From assembly GCA_963576565.1 (NCBI GenBank), contig OY755039.1, forward strand, positions 130,465,140-130,529,139: a stretch of DNA of 64,000 nt, in the 5' to 3' direction. A model generated the notes under the pieces. The model searched no databases, was not told where the DNA came from, and saw nothing but the letters and a program-made list of their open reading frames with translations. Position numbers and translations under genes: made by a program. The stretch's first letter is position 1. Every line of letters starts with the position of its first letter. Origin of the DNA: Aspidapion aeneum (Eukaryota > Arthropoda > Insecta > Coleoptera > Brentidae). Shown piece after piece: positions 11,724 to 21,789 of the stretch.

Positions 11724-12072
11724 CAGCGGCGTAGCGTGCCCGAAAGGGCGGGGGGGCGACAGGTCAAAAGGGCGCCTCTGAAAACTGATTGAAGGAAAAT
11801 GAAAAAAAAAAAACAAAAAGGTCAAAAAGGCGCCTCTCACAAATCTTGCGACCAAAAAAAAAAAAAAAAAAAGGTCATCATGTGTGAGGGGGCGGCCGAG
11901 AAGTCACAAGGGGGCGCCTCTCACGAACCTTGCAACCAAAAAAAAAAAAAGGTCCTCATGTCGTTAGTTTCCTGTGGCACCCACTCAATTGGGCATTACC
12001 GGCCTGACTTAATAAAGCTGAGGGCGCTTCGGCCACCTATGGGGCGCCACCACTACCCTCGGGGCGGGGCTG
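11724..12072. mobile_element. hAT-like MITE nested in the R repeat
   Basis: It starts CAGCGGCGTAGCGTGCCC, ends CGGGGCGGGGCTG, and is flanked by TTTAGTAG on the left and TTTAGTAT on the right (8 bp, one mismatch). The other R copy shows the unfilled site at 60,313-60,330 (TTTAGTAGGTATAAATTA). It contains three GGCGCCTCT-plus-poly-A blocks. The 92-codon ORF across it has no domain. Confidence 0.75.
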
Positions 12073-12926
12073 TTTAGTATGTATAAATTACGAACCTTTT
12101 TTATCATAACATTAACCTCACTTTGTAATATATCATTTAAAAAGAAATTGTCTTATCTTCAATAAAGAATAAAGGTATATTTTTTTCTGAAAATCTTGGT
12201 TAGAAAAGATATATAAATATGCAAGAGAAACTGATTATTTCAGTTATTTTTGAAAATAAGTTTATATTAGTACGCCCCTGAAGCCTTAAATATGACAACA
12301 ACCCGACATTTTAATAACGTTTTTAAAAGAAAATGTTATGTTCTACAATAAAGTATACTACATATTTTTTCCTAAAAAGTGTAGTTTTTGAGAAAATTTT
12401 GAAAAACCTATAACAAACATGATTTTTCTAAATAATCCCAATTTACGTACGCCACTGAAGAGCTACTTGCTTTTCCTAACCTTATTGACCAATAGATCGT
12501 TGGAAAGGGAATTTTATTCTCCACAAAAAACTGTTCCTTGCAATTCCTGATAAAAAGGTTAGTTTTCGAGAAAATTGCATAAAACTGAAAAAAAAAACAG
12601 GTTTTTGGGGGTTTGAGGGGGATTTTCTCCGTCCCTGTCAATTTATTTTTCGAGTTGGCAACAGAGATATTCGGATTCAGCGGGGTCAAATTAGGGGGAA
12701 ATGGTCTGTTGCCAAAAAGTAATATGATTTGCTTCTAGACCGAATACGGAAAGCCTTTTAAAATAATATGCTCTGACTATTACTGTAGTGAGCTAATTAC
12801 ATTTCCAGTGCGATAATACAACTTATTACGTAACTGAAACACGCTAAAATGGGTTTTGTAATAAGGTCTTATAGTGTAGGTTGAAGGTAAATTCTATTTT
12901 CATACATTTACTTTTTGTTCTTCAAG

Positions 12927-13077
12927 CAGGGGCGGATCTAGGAATTTTATGTGGGGGAGGAGGTAAAATATCATAATAAATATCGCACCAAACTATTTTG
13001 CATAGTGACTAAGAGGTGTATTTTGTGTATATTTTGAGATTTGGGGGAAAATTTTCCCGCCCGTAGATCCGCACCTG
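12927..13077. mobile_element. hAT-like MITE (CAGGGGCGGATCTAGG)
   Basis: The left end CAGGGGCGGATCTAGGAATT pairs with the right end, whose reverse complement is CAGGTGCGGATCTACGGGCG. Length 151 bp. Flanks TCTTCAAG and CTTTAAGT are only partly alike. Confidence 0.6.
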
Positions 13078-13079
13078 CT

Positions 13080-13340
13080 TTAAGTGGCATTACAATCCCT
13101 GATGGGTTTTAGCCTCAGTAACCAGAGTCTCCATTCTACCTCCTCTAGTACGATTTTCAGTCGCCTTATTCCCATAATTTTAACATCGTCTATCCAACTT
13201 TTTCGTGGTCCCCCTCTTACTTTCCTTCCTGCAGGTCTGCAGTTTATTATTTGTCTTGGTGTACTTGTGTCATCCATTCCCTGTACATGTCCCAGCCAAG
13301 GTAGGAGAGAGCAGGGCAAGAAAAAATCGTTTAATTGTTA
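13080..13340 (-). pseudogene. RTE-type LINE, C-terminal tail fragment
   Basis: The minus frame contains LPWLGHVQGMDD, RQIINCRPAGRKVRGGPRKS and WIDDVKIMGI. This is the well-known tail following the reverse transcriptase in RTE/endonuclease-RT elements (WxGHVxRM...GRPxxxWxDDV). It is only about 80 codons and stands directly beside the MITE end at 13,077. It has the same orientation as the RTE relic at 17,560-19,150, so both may be parts of one element split by later insertions. The overlapping plus-strand ORF is its shadow. Confidence 0.75.
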
Positions 13341-13600
13341 GATAGATGTTTTGGTTTACAAACAATTAAAAAAAAATTTAAGTCCTAAGAATCTACACAG
13401 CAAAAAACTTAAAAAATACATTTTAGTCATTTTGCTCCACTAGCGGGGTAAGTTGACAAGCCTATTGGGGCCAGCTGACGACTAGGCGCATAGGACTCAT
13501 GAGTTGCACACCTCATGCCACTAACCCTCACACCCTCCACATTTAATCTGGTCCTCTATTGGAGGTTCAAACCATGGTTCCTGGCTAGTAGTTCAGAATA

Positions 13601-15067
13601 GAAATGTTTCTTATTACCCTTTCGTTTTAACTATCCTGGGGTGATAAAAAACATCGTAATGGGGCAATAACAAATATATTATTTTTTATTGCATATTGAT
13701 TTGAGTACTTAGTGAAGTTGACTTCAAATTTGAGAAAATTGACCTATGTAAAGCTTTGGAAATAGTTGCAAAAATATTAAATGGCATCTAACTCAAATAG
13801 TCCATAGTACATCGGTCTATTTTTTAATTGATTACTAACAGGCTAAATCGTACATAGCTTTATTTGGCCGAGACGCCTAACCTTTTCGCCCGCAAAAATA
13901 CTTCAAAGTGATTCCTAACAGAGTGTGCAGGCGTAGACAGGCTTCGTGCATCAGACTGACTAAACCAAGCATATGATTTGTAGAACAATATTGCCATTAA
14001 CTTTCAAACATATTTTTAAAAAATGCTAATTTTTTTAATAGAACGAGCCAACGAGAAACAAAAATATTTCACTATATATTGCGTTTATAGACTTTAAAAA
14101 AGCTTTCGATAGCCTTGAGCACTGGGCAGTAAAAGCATGTTTAATTAATAGCCGAATACACAGATTTAACAGTCAATATTTATCATCAATCAAAATCCAC
14201 GAAGGATCCAAGCCATTCCTCATACGAGGAGGTGTAAGCCAGGGTGAGAGAATAACCCCTAAACTATTTAACTAGGCCCTATAAGATGTTTTAAAAAAAT
14301 GAGATTGGGAAGAAATAGGCATTAAAGTAAACGGACAATACTTAAACCATCTAAGATTAAGATAACAGATAAGAAAGAAGAACTGAATACCTCAGCTAAA
14401 AATATAGTATGAATTACACTAAAATCATAACAAAGACAGATGAAGATATCACGATCAGAATAAACCAAGAGAAAATAGAACAATTAGAGGAATATATACC
14501 TGGGAAAAATTATTAAACTAAAAAAGAAAACCAAACAGCTGAAATCAAGATTGGCCTGGGCAGCATTCGGTAAATTCAGCTACATATGAAAAATAAAAAA
14601 TATCCTCAATAATTTCTAATTTTGAGATAATTTAAAAGTTAATACCTGTTCTCTTGCATAAAAAATATTTTTAAAAGTAAATGGCAACATTGTCCCCAAA
14701 ATCATATGCTTGGTTTAGTTAGTCCGAAGCTCAAAAGATTTCTACGGCCGCGCATTCTGTTAGAATAACTTTCAAAAATTTTTGCAGAGGAAAAAGTTTG
14801 GCGTCTCGACCGAACAAAGCTGTTAATTCAGCCTGTTAGTCAATTAAAAAATTGACCGGTGTATTGTGGACTATTTGCGTTAGATGTCATTTAATATTTC
14901 TGCCACTTGCCATTTCTACAGCTCTACATAAGGCACTTTAGTCAAATCTGACGTTGACATTACGACTCAAATCAAAGTGCAATAAAAAATATATTTCTTA
15001 ATGCCCCATTACGATGTTTCCTATTACCCCACGATAGTCAAAACTAAGGGGTAATACGAAACTTTTC
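13601..15067. mobile_element. Element with ~430-bp terminal inverted repeats
   Basis: The left arm (13,601 to about 14,030) and right arm (about 14,650-15,067) are inverted copies with roughly 75-85% agreement by eye. The outer ends are GAAATGTTTCTTATTACCC and (reversed) GAAAAGTTTCGTATTACCC, and shared landmarks include AACATCGTAATGGGGC and AATAGTCCA. The loop holds an RTE reverse transcriptase fragment. I could not find a target-site duplication, and the superfamily is unknown. Confidence 0.7.
14065..14600 (+). pseudogene. RTE-type reverse transcriptase fragment
   Basis: On the plus strand the palm motif reads YIAFIDFKKAFDSLEHW (catalytic Asp). It is followed by the GVSQGERITPKLFN box (usually GVRQGDxxSPKLF), a stop, then EEIGIKVNGQYLNHLR. 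The FADD box is deleted. Coding resumes with MNYTKIITKTDEDIT-like sequence in broken frames, then LEEYIY and a lysine-rich continuation. These are RTE-class signatures. Several stops and at least one deletion make it inactive. It sits in the loop of a long-inverted-repeat element and runs opposite to the other RTE pieces nearby, so it is either a separate insertion or captured sequence. Confidence 0.7.
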
Positions 15068-15230
15068 CATTGTAAACTACTTGTTTAACACAAGAAAAAC
15101 TACAAACAAAGTATTAACACTGCAGACAAAGTTTTCCTTTAGACAAAATAAATATTCCCCCATCTATCCCCCATTGAATATCTCGATTTTAATAGTCTTA
15201 CACACCAAACGACAAATAGCCGCACCGCCG

Positions 15231-17435
15231 CACAGTGGTGAGGCCATATGAGATCATGCGGTCAAAATATAAAAACTATCAATTTCGTTTTTAAATCCAA
15301 AGATCCAATGTAAAATTGGTAAAATAAGTTTGCTAGAGAGCTTTTAAAGAAATAACAAGTAAAAATTTGCTAATTTCTCAGAAACTAAGAAAAGATTGCA
15401 CTTTTTAGATAAGCTACGAAAGGCTTAATTTTCTCCTTTATAACTGAAGATGTCAAATTTTCAAATTTCAAATGTGTTAGTTCGGTTTGCACATGTTTCT
15501 TTCTATTTTTAAGAAGTTATTTTTCTTTAATAGATCTTGAGATCTGTTGAGACCTTTTCTTCTAATTTTGACCAAATCGTTTATTTCTGAAGGTTTTGCT
15601 TTACAAATCGGACAACAAGCTGCAGACGAAATTTCTATTAATAGTTGACATATTTTGCCGTCGATCATTGTGAGCGACAAATTATGGGAAACAGAGAAGT
15701 CAAATTTTTTATTTGAGCTTCGTAATCCTTCACGAATGGTTACATTTTCCGGCGTTTTTCTTAAAAATTCAAAAAACAAGGGCCTGCAGTAGTTAGAAGA
15801 CGATGGGTGTGGGTTCTTCCAAATTACTTCATTTTCTATAGAAATTAACTGAATAGGTACCAAAGACACTGAAAAAACGGACTCATCTGTTATTTGTGAA
15901 TTTTGAAAATTTTGTTTGTAAATGCTATTTCCGGATGCTCCGTCGCAACCCTACTTACTACGCAGCAAAAATTTGTTCTGTTTAGTTTCTAAACTTTTCT
16001 GTCTTACGTCTTTGATCTGAAATAGCCGTTATACAGTGTGATCCAAAAGTTGCTGCATTTTTATAAAAGCACATTTCTCTGTAATTTCCATTAAAGAAGG
16101 ATAGCATTCAGATTTGGCTTGGAAAATTTGGTTATAACTGGGAAAAATGTCCGCGTTTTTCAATAAGCACTGTTCTCTTAAGGAATTATATTGATATCTA
16201 GATCACTTAATATCCGTCATTAGAGCTAAAGATTCATCTTTCGAAAATTTTGTCACAGTATTTTGGCATTGAAGCCCCTGTCTAAAGTCCTGTGCTCCTA
16301 AAGAAAGCACTTCCCGGATCATCGCAGCTTCATCTGGTTTTTCTTCTGTACACAATCTTCTTTCCAATAAGCTTTGCAGCTCAGCTATTGTTAATTTATT
16401 AATTTTTTCTAGGTCTGCCACTTTTCTACGTTTGCTTCTTTCTGAACATTCTTCCATCTTTTTAGTCAGTCTACCTGCCGCAGTCACTACCTCTTTAATT
16501 TTCCTGAATATCACAAATCCGTTTAGCCATGTATCAAATTTCCTATAAAACCGATCTTTGGTTCTATTTGCTTGGTTCCACTTACTTTTAAACTGAGGCA
16601 AATATGTCTTTTGAATCGTTTGTTTAACTATTTTAAAGTCCTCGTCGGATAATTCATACTGCTGCTTCAAATTGTGTAAAAATATATTCTCATCGCCTTT
16701 TAACTCGATAACACTATCAGAAAGACACTTTCTACTAATCCTTTACACTTTTAAACATCAACTTTTAGGTCGATAATACTATCAAAAAGACACTTTCAAC
16801 TAAACTATTTTTAAACGCATCCAATAAGTTGACGTATACAAAAAACAAGTGAACATAATCTGACGCATCATCGAGATGCACGGCTTAATTTAAACATGTA
16901 TAACATTTGAATTGGCAAACATGGGCAAATACAATTAACTAATTATGAAAGACGGTGAGTTATACTTTCTTTCTAGTGCAAAATCTAATCTTCGGCAAAC
17001 TTCGCAAACTATTAATTTCCTTGCAGAAACTGAAACATTTCATTTTCAGAAAAATAATGTGTATCATAGTAGCTAATTTACTTTATTGAACTAAAAGAAA
17101 GATATTTTAGAAAACAAAATATTATCGATTAAATTCAAAGAACATTATATAATTTTAAAAAATAACTTTAGGGATAAATTTCCAAACAGCCACTGGGGAA
17201 AGTTACTTCAACTTCATGGGTGTTTTTTCATTTTATTAAAATATTTACTTGCCTTGCAAAAACTTCTGATGTTGAAATGAATTTTTTGCAGTAGTAATTT
17301 TTTTATGGTATTAGTTATATGATATTTATTATGTTGGATATGGTTACAACATAATGGCATGAAATATTTTATATATTTTTTATTTTTATTTGAAGCAATT
17401 TTGGCCGCATGGTCTCATATGACCTCACCATTGTG
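15231..17435 (-). mobile_element. Transib element with CGCCG target duplication
   Basis: The left terminus is CACAGTGGTGAGGCCATATG and the reversed right terminus is CACAATGGTGAGGTCATATG; they agree over about 38 bp. Both flanks carry CGCCG (15,226-15,230 and 17,436-17,440), the GC-rich 5-bp duplication expected for Transib (CGNCG). In both ends the CACARTG heptamer is followed by exactly 23 bp and then an A-rich nonamer (GTCAAAATA / GCCAAAATT), the layout of a 23-RSS. The inside carries a transposase lacking its C-terminal third. The AT-rich spacers at 15,270-15,476 and 16,680-17,390 show no other gene. Confidence 0.88.
15477..16670 (-). pseudogene. Transib (RAG1-like) transposase, C-terminus deleted
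   Basis: One minus frame runs from Met at 16,670 to 15,477 (398 codons), broken by three in-frame stops at 16,203-16,205, 16,029-16,031 and 15,951-15,953. In order it shows the N-terminal helical region (YLPQFKSKWNQ, WLNGFVIF, CSERSKRRKVADLEK), then REQCLLKNADIFPSYNQIF, then LLDHTV. Next comes CDGASGNSIYKQ, whose Asp (15,942-15,944) matches RAG1 D600. It continues with IWKNPHPSSSNYCRPL and LTMIDGKICQ, whose Asp (15,660-15,662) matches RAG1 D708, and ends with the zinc-type cysteines CCPIC. The last third, with the catalytic Glu and the HKILIH-type block seen in the relics at 1.5 and 3.3 kb, is missing. Role when intact: cut-and-paste transposition by a DDE enzyme. Frame, motifs, TIRs and TSD agree, so confidence is high that this is a dead Transib. 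Confidence 0.88.
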
Positions 17436-17559
17436 CGCCGGCGTCGGCGTCGTGTAAAACCGATACCAAGAATGCGATTTCGAACTGTCAAATATTGTTA
17501 AAGTTATCGATGGCGGCGAAGTTATCGTAGATTTTATGTTTAAGAGATCTCGTAAGAAT

Positions 17560-19150
17560 TTTTGAATTAAACAGTCTTTGAGGAGCGTAAAAACGTTGAT
17601 TATTATCCAGTTTAGTTCCTATCTGATAGAGTTTTCTTTGTTTATGTTTGCTCCCAAGTATGTAAACTTTTTCACTTGCTCGTAACTGTAATCCAGTAGC
17701 AATTCACGTTGTTTTTTTGAGATGGTAATTTATTCAGTTTTTAATTCATTTATTTTCAGTCCTCGTTTTTTTACTTTTACAACAAGAACGATTACAGTTT
17801 TGGTCAAAGATCTTTCGTCTACTACTACTACAAACATTAATATCATTCACGTGGCCCTATCTGCGCTGATTTGGTGCCAATATATCCACTTGTGTTAATC
17901 ATCCTAACAGAAGCTTTAAGGACCAGATTAAACGTAATAAGGCTAACGCATCACTTTACCTTAATCCTAAAGTTACACAAAATGACTCTAAGAACTGGTT
18001 ATTTATTCTGACTAAAGCATTGGAAGCCTGCATAGAAGTCTTGATAGGCATGTATTTTAAGGGGATTTCCAAAGTAGCTAATCATATTCTGCTGATTTGC
18101 GCCATATGTTTTTGAGTTTTATTCATAGGCTTGTTTCAGAATTTGCATTATAAAAAATATTTGATCTAAGACTACCTTTATTTTAGCGGTGTTATTCCTC
18201 GGTAGGTTTGGCAGCTTAGCTTATCCACTCTTTGGAAATTTACTGTAGAATACCCAGGGTCTATTCCTCCGGAATTTTTTCTTATAGCCAGATTCCTGTT
18301 ATTAGATCATGTATAAGTCGCCATATATTTTTGTCACCATTTTTTATTAGGTCAGTGGGTATGCTGTTAATTCCATGAGATTTTGATTTTGTTAGACACT
18401 AGACTGCAGTAACAAGCTCTTCGTAACTCATTTGTTCAATATTTGGTTCTACTGTGTTGTATACTATACTAAACTCTCGTTGTTCGTTGTCAGCAGATCT
18501 CTGAAATATTCCTTCCAACTTTCTATTACAGCGGCACTCTCAGTTATAAGTTTACCCTGCCTATCCATGCATGCCATCATTTTCGGCCGGCATTCTTAAG
18601 TTTCTTCCTTTAACTACTATATAACTTTCTACTTTCTTTTCGATTATAGCGATCCAACAATGTATCAACTCTCCTTTTTATTGCGTCTCTCTTTTATGTC
18701 CTTTTTTCTGGTTTTAAATTGCTCTATTTGCCCTGGTATCTCTCTCATGGCATAATTGTCTGACTTTCCTTTTTTGTCTTCTATATTTCTTGTTCTCTTG
18801 TTATGTCCTATTGTTATAATTGTTGCTTTCGGTTTGCTCTTTCTAATTTATTTCCATTCTTTATTTAGATTTGTTTTTCTGTCCCGTATTTGTAATTATT
18901 TTTTTAACTTTCTTTTATATCCTAAACTGAATGCGTTATCGTTAGTTTTTTTCCAGTTCCAGGTTTTGATCTTATCAGGTTCTTTTTTGTTGGTGGACAG
19001 GTATACCTATCATTTTTTTGCTCCTCGAAATGCTCTTACAATCTCTATGTCGGTAACCCACTTTTTACATATCAAGGCGTGATGTATTTAGTTTTTTTTT
19101 CTCTTTCAGGTGCGTTTATGAATATCTTTCCCTGTGTACCATGTGCTCAT
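17560..19150 (-). pseudogene. Decayed RTE-type LINE (endonuclease end to post-FADD RT)
   Basis: Read on the minus strand through many frameshifts: endonuclease end (DVEIVRAFRGA-like) near 19,050; a basic linker; RQGKLITESAAVIESWKEYF and LTTNNE near 18,500-18,590; SKSHGINSIPTDLIKNGD; CQTYRGITPL; QILKQAYE near 18,150; a palm deletion; then YEQVKKFTYLGANINKENS near 17,640-17,700. These match successive blocks of RTE-type endonuclease-reverse transcriptases. The palm Asp and FADD boxes are absent here. The 108-codon plus ORF at 18,756-19,082 is only the antisense of the linker. The C-terminal tail at 13,080-13,340, in the same orientation, may belong to this copy. Boundaries are approximate. Confidence 0.7.
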
Positions 19151-19371
19151 AACCCTTAATTAATAACGAGTTTGATGAATCCGCCATTTTGGATCCGCCT
19201 ATTTATTTATTTTTCTAATAAAAAAAATTGTTGAATTGTATACTAACCCAAAATACCTAGTTGGAAAAGTTTCAAAAAAGTTATGATCAAACAAATAAAT
19301 TATATGAGGTCAAGCTAAATAAAACTGTTTAAACAATTGCCAATGGTAACATCATAAAATAAAAAATCTCG

Positions 19372-19460
19372 CGGCGAATTGTCCCCGCGGCAAATCGGCC
19401 GGCGGCGAATTGTCCCGTGGTGAATCGGCTGCGGCGAATCAGCCGCGGCGACTAGTTCCC
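19372..19460. repeat. GC-rich minisatellite (GCGGCGAATTGTCCC)
   Basis: Imperfect copies of GCGGCGAATTGTCCC / GCGGCGAATCGGC in an AT-rich setting. It resembles in style, but not in sequence, the GGCGCC arrays at the ends of the palindrome at 38.9-41.6 kb. No partner array was seen. Confidence 0.55.
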
Positions 19461-19690
19461 TACCCCATAAAAATTATCATTAAAACACTCGTAAAGCTGT
19501 TGCGACGAGCCTTAAAACCCTTGCACTAGACCCTTTAGAGAAAGGTTAGATCGGGTCGACAGGGTGTGATAAGTATTTAAGACTAAATGGCAAAAAGTGT
19601 TTTTAAAATGGTGTACAAAATACAGCAGTCCCCAGTCGCTTTTGGCCTGCAAAGTTATAAAAAATGGCCACCAAAGTACACACCATCACA

Positions 19691-20915
19691 GTGGCTAGTC
19701 AGACCACACCTGACCGGAGTTACTAATACTTTTGTTAGGTACGTGCGGGCAGATAAACAGCTGATCTCGTTAAAACTGAGGTTGGTTTGTTTGTTTTGCT
19801 TTGCAGTCGTTTATGTGTTGTGGTAAGTGTTCAAGTTTTGATTTACAGTTTTTAGTTCGTTGTACATCTTACGAATCGCGGCTTGTTGATGAAGATTTAA
19901 ATGTTCGATGCAAGTGCAGTGTTTTTTAATCTAACGGAGTATAGGCCCTAGTGTTTTTCCTTGTAAAAGTTGCGATTTATGAGGCTCCGTCGCGTTGTGG
20001 ATTTGTATCCTATTTTGGGTATATTTGTTGTTTTAGCAGCCGGCCAGGCATTATCCACGCATTCTTAAAGACTCATGTCACACCGATGTGCTCTAATAAC
20101 AGCGAAACACATGTGTCTGTGGCTAGTCAGACCACACCTGACCGGAGTTACTAATACTTTAGTTAGGTACGTGCGGGCAGATAAACAGCTGATCTCGTTA
20201 AAAGTGAGGTTGGTTTGTTTGTTTTGCTTTGCAGTCGTTTATGTGTTGTGCATGTGGCTGTTGTGGTAAGTGTTTAAGTTTTGATTTACAGTTTTTAGTT
20301 CGTTGTACATCTTACGAATCGCGGCTTGTTGATGAATATTTAAATTTTCGATGCAAGTGCAGTGTTTTTTAATCTAACGGAGTATAGGCCCTAGTGTTTT
20401 TCCTTGTAAAAGTTGCGATTTATGAGGCTCCGTCGCGTTGTGGATTTGTATCCTATTTTGGGTATATTTGTTGTTTTAGCAGCCGGCCAGGCATTATCCA
20501 CGCAGTCTTAAAGACTTATGTCACACCGATGTGCTCTAATAAGAGCGAAACACATGTGTCTGTGGCTAGTCAGACCACACCTGACCGGAGTTACTAATGC
20601 TTTAGTTAGGTACGTGCGGGCAGATAAACAGCTGATCTCGTTAAAAGTGAGGTTGGTTTGTTTGTTTTGCTTTGCAGTCGTTTATGTTTTGTGCATGTGG
20701 GTGTTGTGGTAAGTGTTTAAGTTTTGATTTACAGTTTTTAGTTCGTTGTACATCTTACGAATCGCGGCTTGTTGATGAAGATTTAAATTTTCGATGCAAG
20801 TGCAGTGTTTTTTAATCTAACGGAGTATAGGCCCTAGTGTTTTTCCTTGCAAAGTTGCGATTTATGAGGCTCCATCGCGTTGTGGATTTGTATCCTATTT
20901 TGGGTATATTTGTTT
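19691..20915 (+). repeat. Three tandem copies of a ~440-bp unit
   Basis: Copies begin at 19,691, 20,119 and 20,562 with GTGGCTAGTCAGACCACACC. The periods are 428 and 443 bp, differing mainly by the insertion CATGTGGCTGTT in later copies. The third copy stops near 20,915 at GGGTATATTTGTT. Near-identity indicates recent duplication. Short ORFs repeat with the unit (19,951 and 20,394; 20,075 and 20,518), but no domain is recognised. The unit may be a piece of an LTR or a promoter region; I cannot say which. Confidence 0.85.
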
Positions 20916-21339
20916 AAAAACTCCGCAGATCGCTAATTTAGGATTCCAGAGATGGCGCGTCATTAGTCAGCCACCCATTTACCCATGGGTCGAGGCCCCT
21001 TTAGTCACCTCTTACGACAGGCCTAGGGGTTACCTTGGTGCTATTGTTATTTCCGGACACCATATGGAACCAGATATTTCCTTACAGTCGCATTTGATTT
21101 AATTCAAGGCGATGCGATGGTAAATTCTCTAAGCCGAAATAATCTTAAGGGTGAATGTACACCTGAGAGATATTCTTTCCAGAACTGCTCTTGAGAAATT
21201 TTAGAAAGTTAGTCAGACGACTTTTAGCGGCTGTAAGACAGCGCGTAATCAAAGAGCTACTTGCTGGTGAACATATTAAATTTTAAGTCGGAGAGCAACT
21301 CTTGAATGTTAAATTAATTTAAGCGAGCGACTTTTCTAT
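20916..21339. other. Non-coding stretch with a conserved-looking block
   Basis: Contains CCCATGGGTCGAGGCCCCTT and TAGTCACCTCTTACGACAGG (20,983-21,021), which look unlike the AT-rich surroundings. I do not know their source. No gene seen. Confidence 0.4.
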
Positions 21340-21550
21340 TAATTAATCCCGATAAATAACTAGAAATATTTGATTCACGCTTACGTGCAATAGCTTGATA
21401 AGCATTTCTAAATAAATTAAAAAAATAAAGAAAAACCAATCAAAAATGTAACAAAATTTTATTTTTCGTAGGATTCTGGCCGCCTCTCAGGGGTGGTTTA
21501 AAGTTTAAAAAACTATAGAAACAATTCACGATCGATGAAAACTTAAAAAG

Positions 21551-21789
21551 TATAATGGGGAGAATTAAGTGGCGTAAGGGCAGGGAATAAATAAAAAATA
21601 AGATAAATATAACAAAAATATTTTTACCTCAGATTGGTAAACAGCGACCTTCCGCTTACTAGGCTGATACTTTACCAAGTGAGCCACCAAGTTACTGATT
21701 CAAAATCAGCCTATTCGGAAACCGTTTCGTCATCTCTAATTTTTCTTTGTTAATATTGCCCTTATGCCACTAAATTCTGCCCGTTATAT
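21551..21789. mobile_element. MITE with GGGGAGAATTAAGTGGC ends
   Basis: The left end TATAATGGGGAGAATTAAGT pairs with the right end, reversed: TATAACGGGCAGAATTTAGT; both continue GGCRTAAGGGCA. It interrupts tandem copy A and is absent from copy B, which supports insertion. It holds a tRNA-like sequence. Confidence 0.65.
21636..21688 (-). tRNA. tRNA-like (SINE-type) degenerate sequence
   Basis: On the minus strand TGGCTCACTTGGTAAAG resembles a tRNA A box with D-loop. CAGCCTAGTAAGCGGAAGGT resembles an anticodon arm followed by the variable loop, but the B box (TCGCTGTTTACC) is poor and no acceptor stem closes. It is best seen as a fragment of a tRNA-derived SINE carried in the MITE, not a working tRNA. 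Confidence 0.35.

Larger units (their letters stand above)
10002..12739. repeat. R repeat, copy 1: inverted ends around tandem subunits
   Basis: The left end (10,002-10,125) and right end (about 12,617-12,739) are inverted copies: TCTAGAAGC, then TTGACCCCGCTGAATCCGAA and TGTTGCCAACTCGAAA on both sides. Between them lie degenerate subunits of about 170-190 bp, each with an AAAACTAAGCTT-like word, AAAATTCCCTTTTC and CAGCGGCGTCCGT. Positions about 10,320-11,723 plus 12,081-12,114 match 59,300-60,361 in the same orientation, although that copy lacks one subunit. Nested within are a minisatellite and a hAT-type MITE. There is no coding content: the 142-codon ORF at 11,009-11,437 is minisatellite translation. 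Confidence 0.7.

Noticed and set aside
18756..19082. 108-codon hydrophobic plus-strand ORF resembling a membrane protein
   Set aside because: It is antisense to the basic linker of an RTE LINE on the minus strand.
21636..21688. Functional tRNA gene
   Set aside because: B box is poor and no closed acceptor stem; reported only as tRNA-like.
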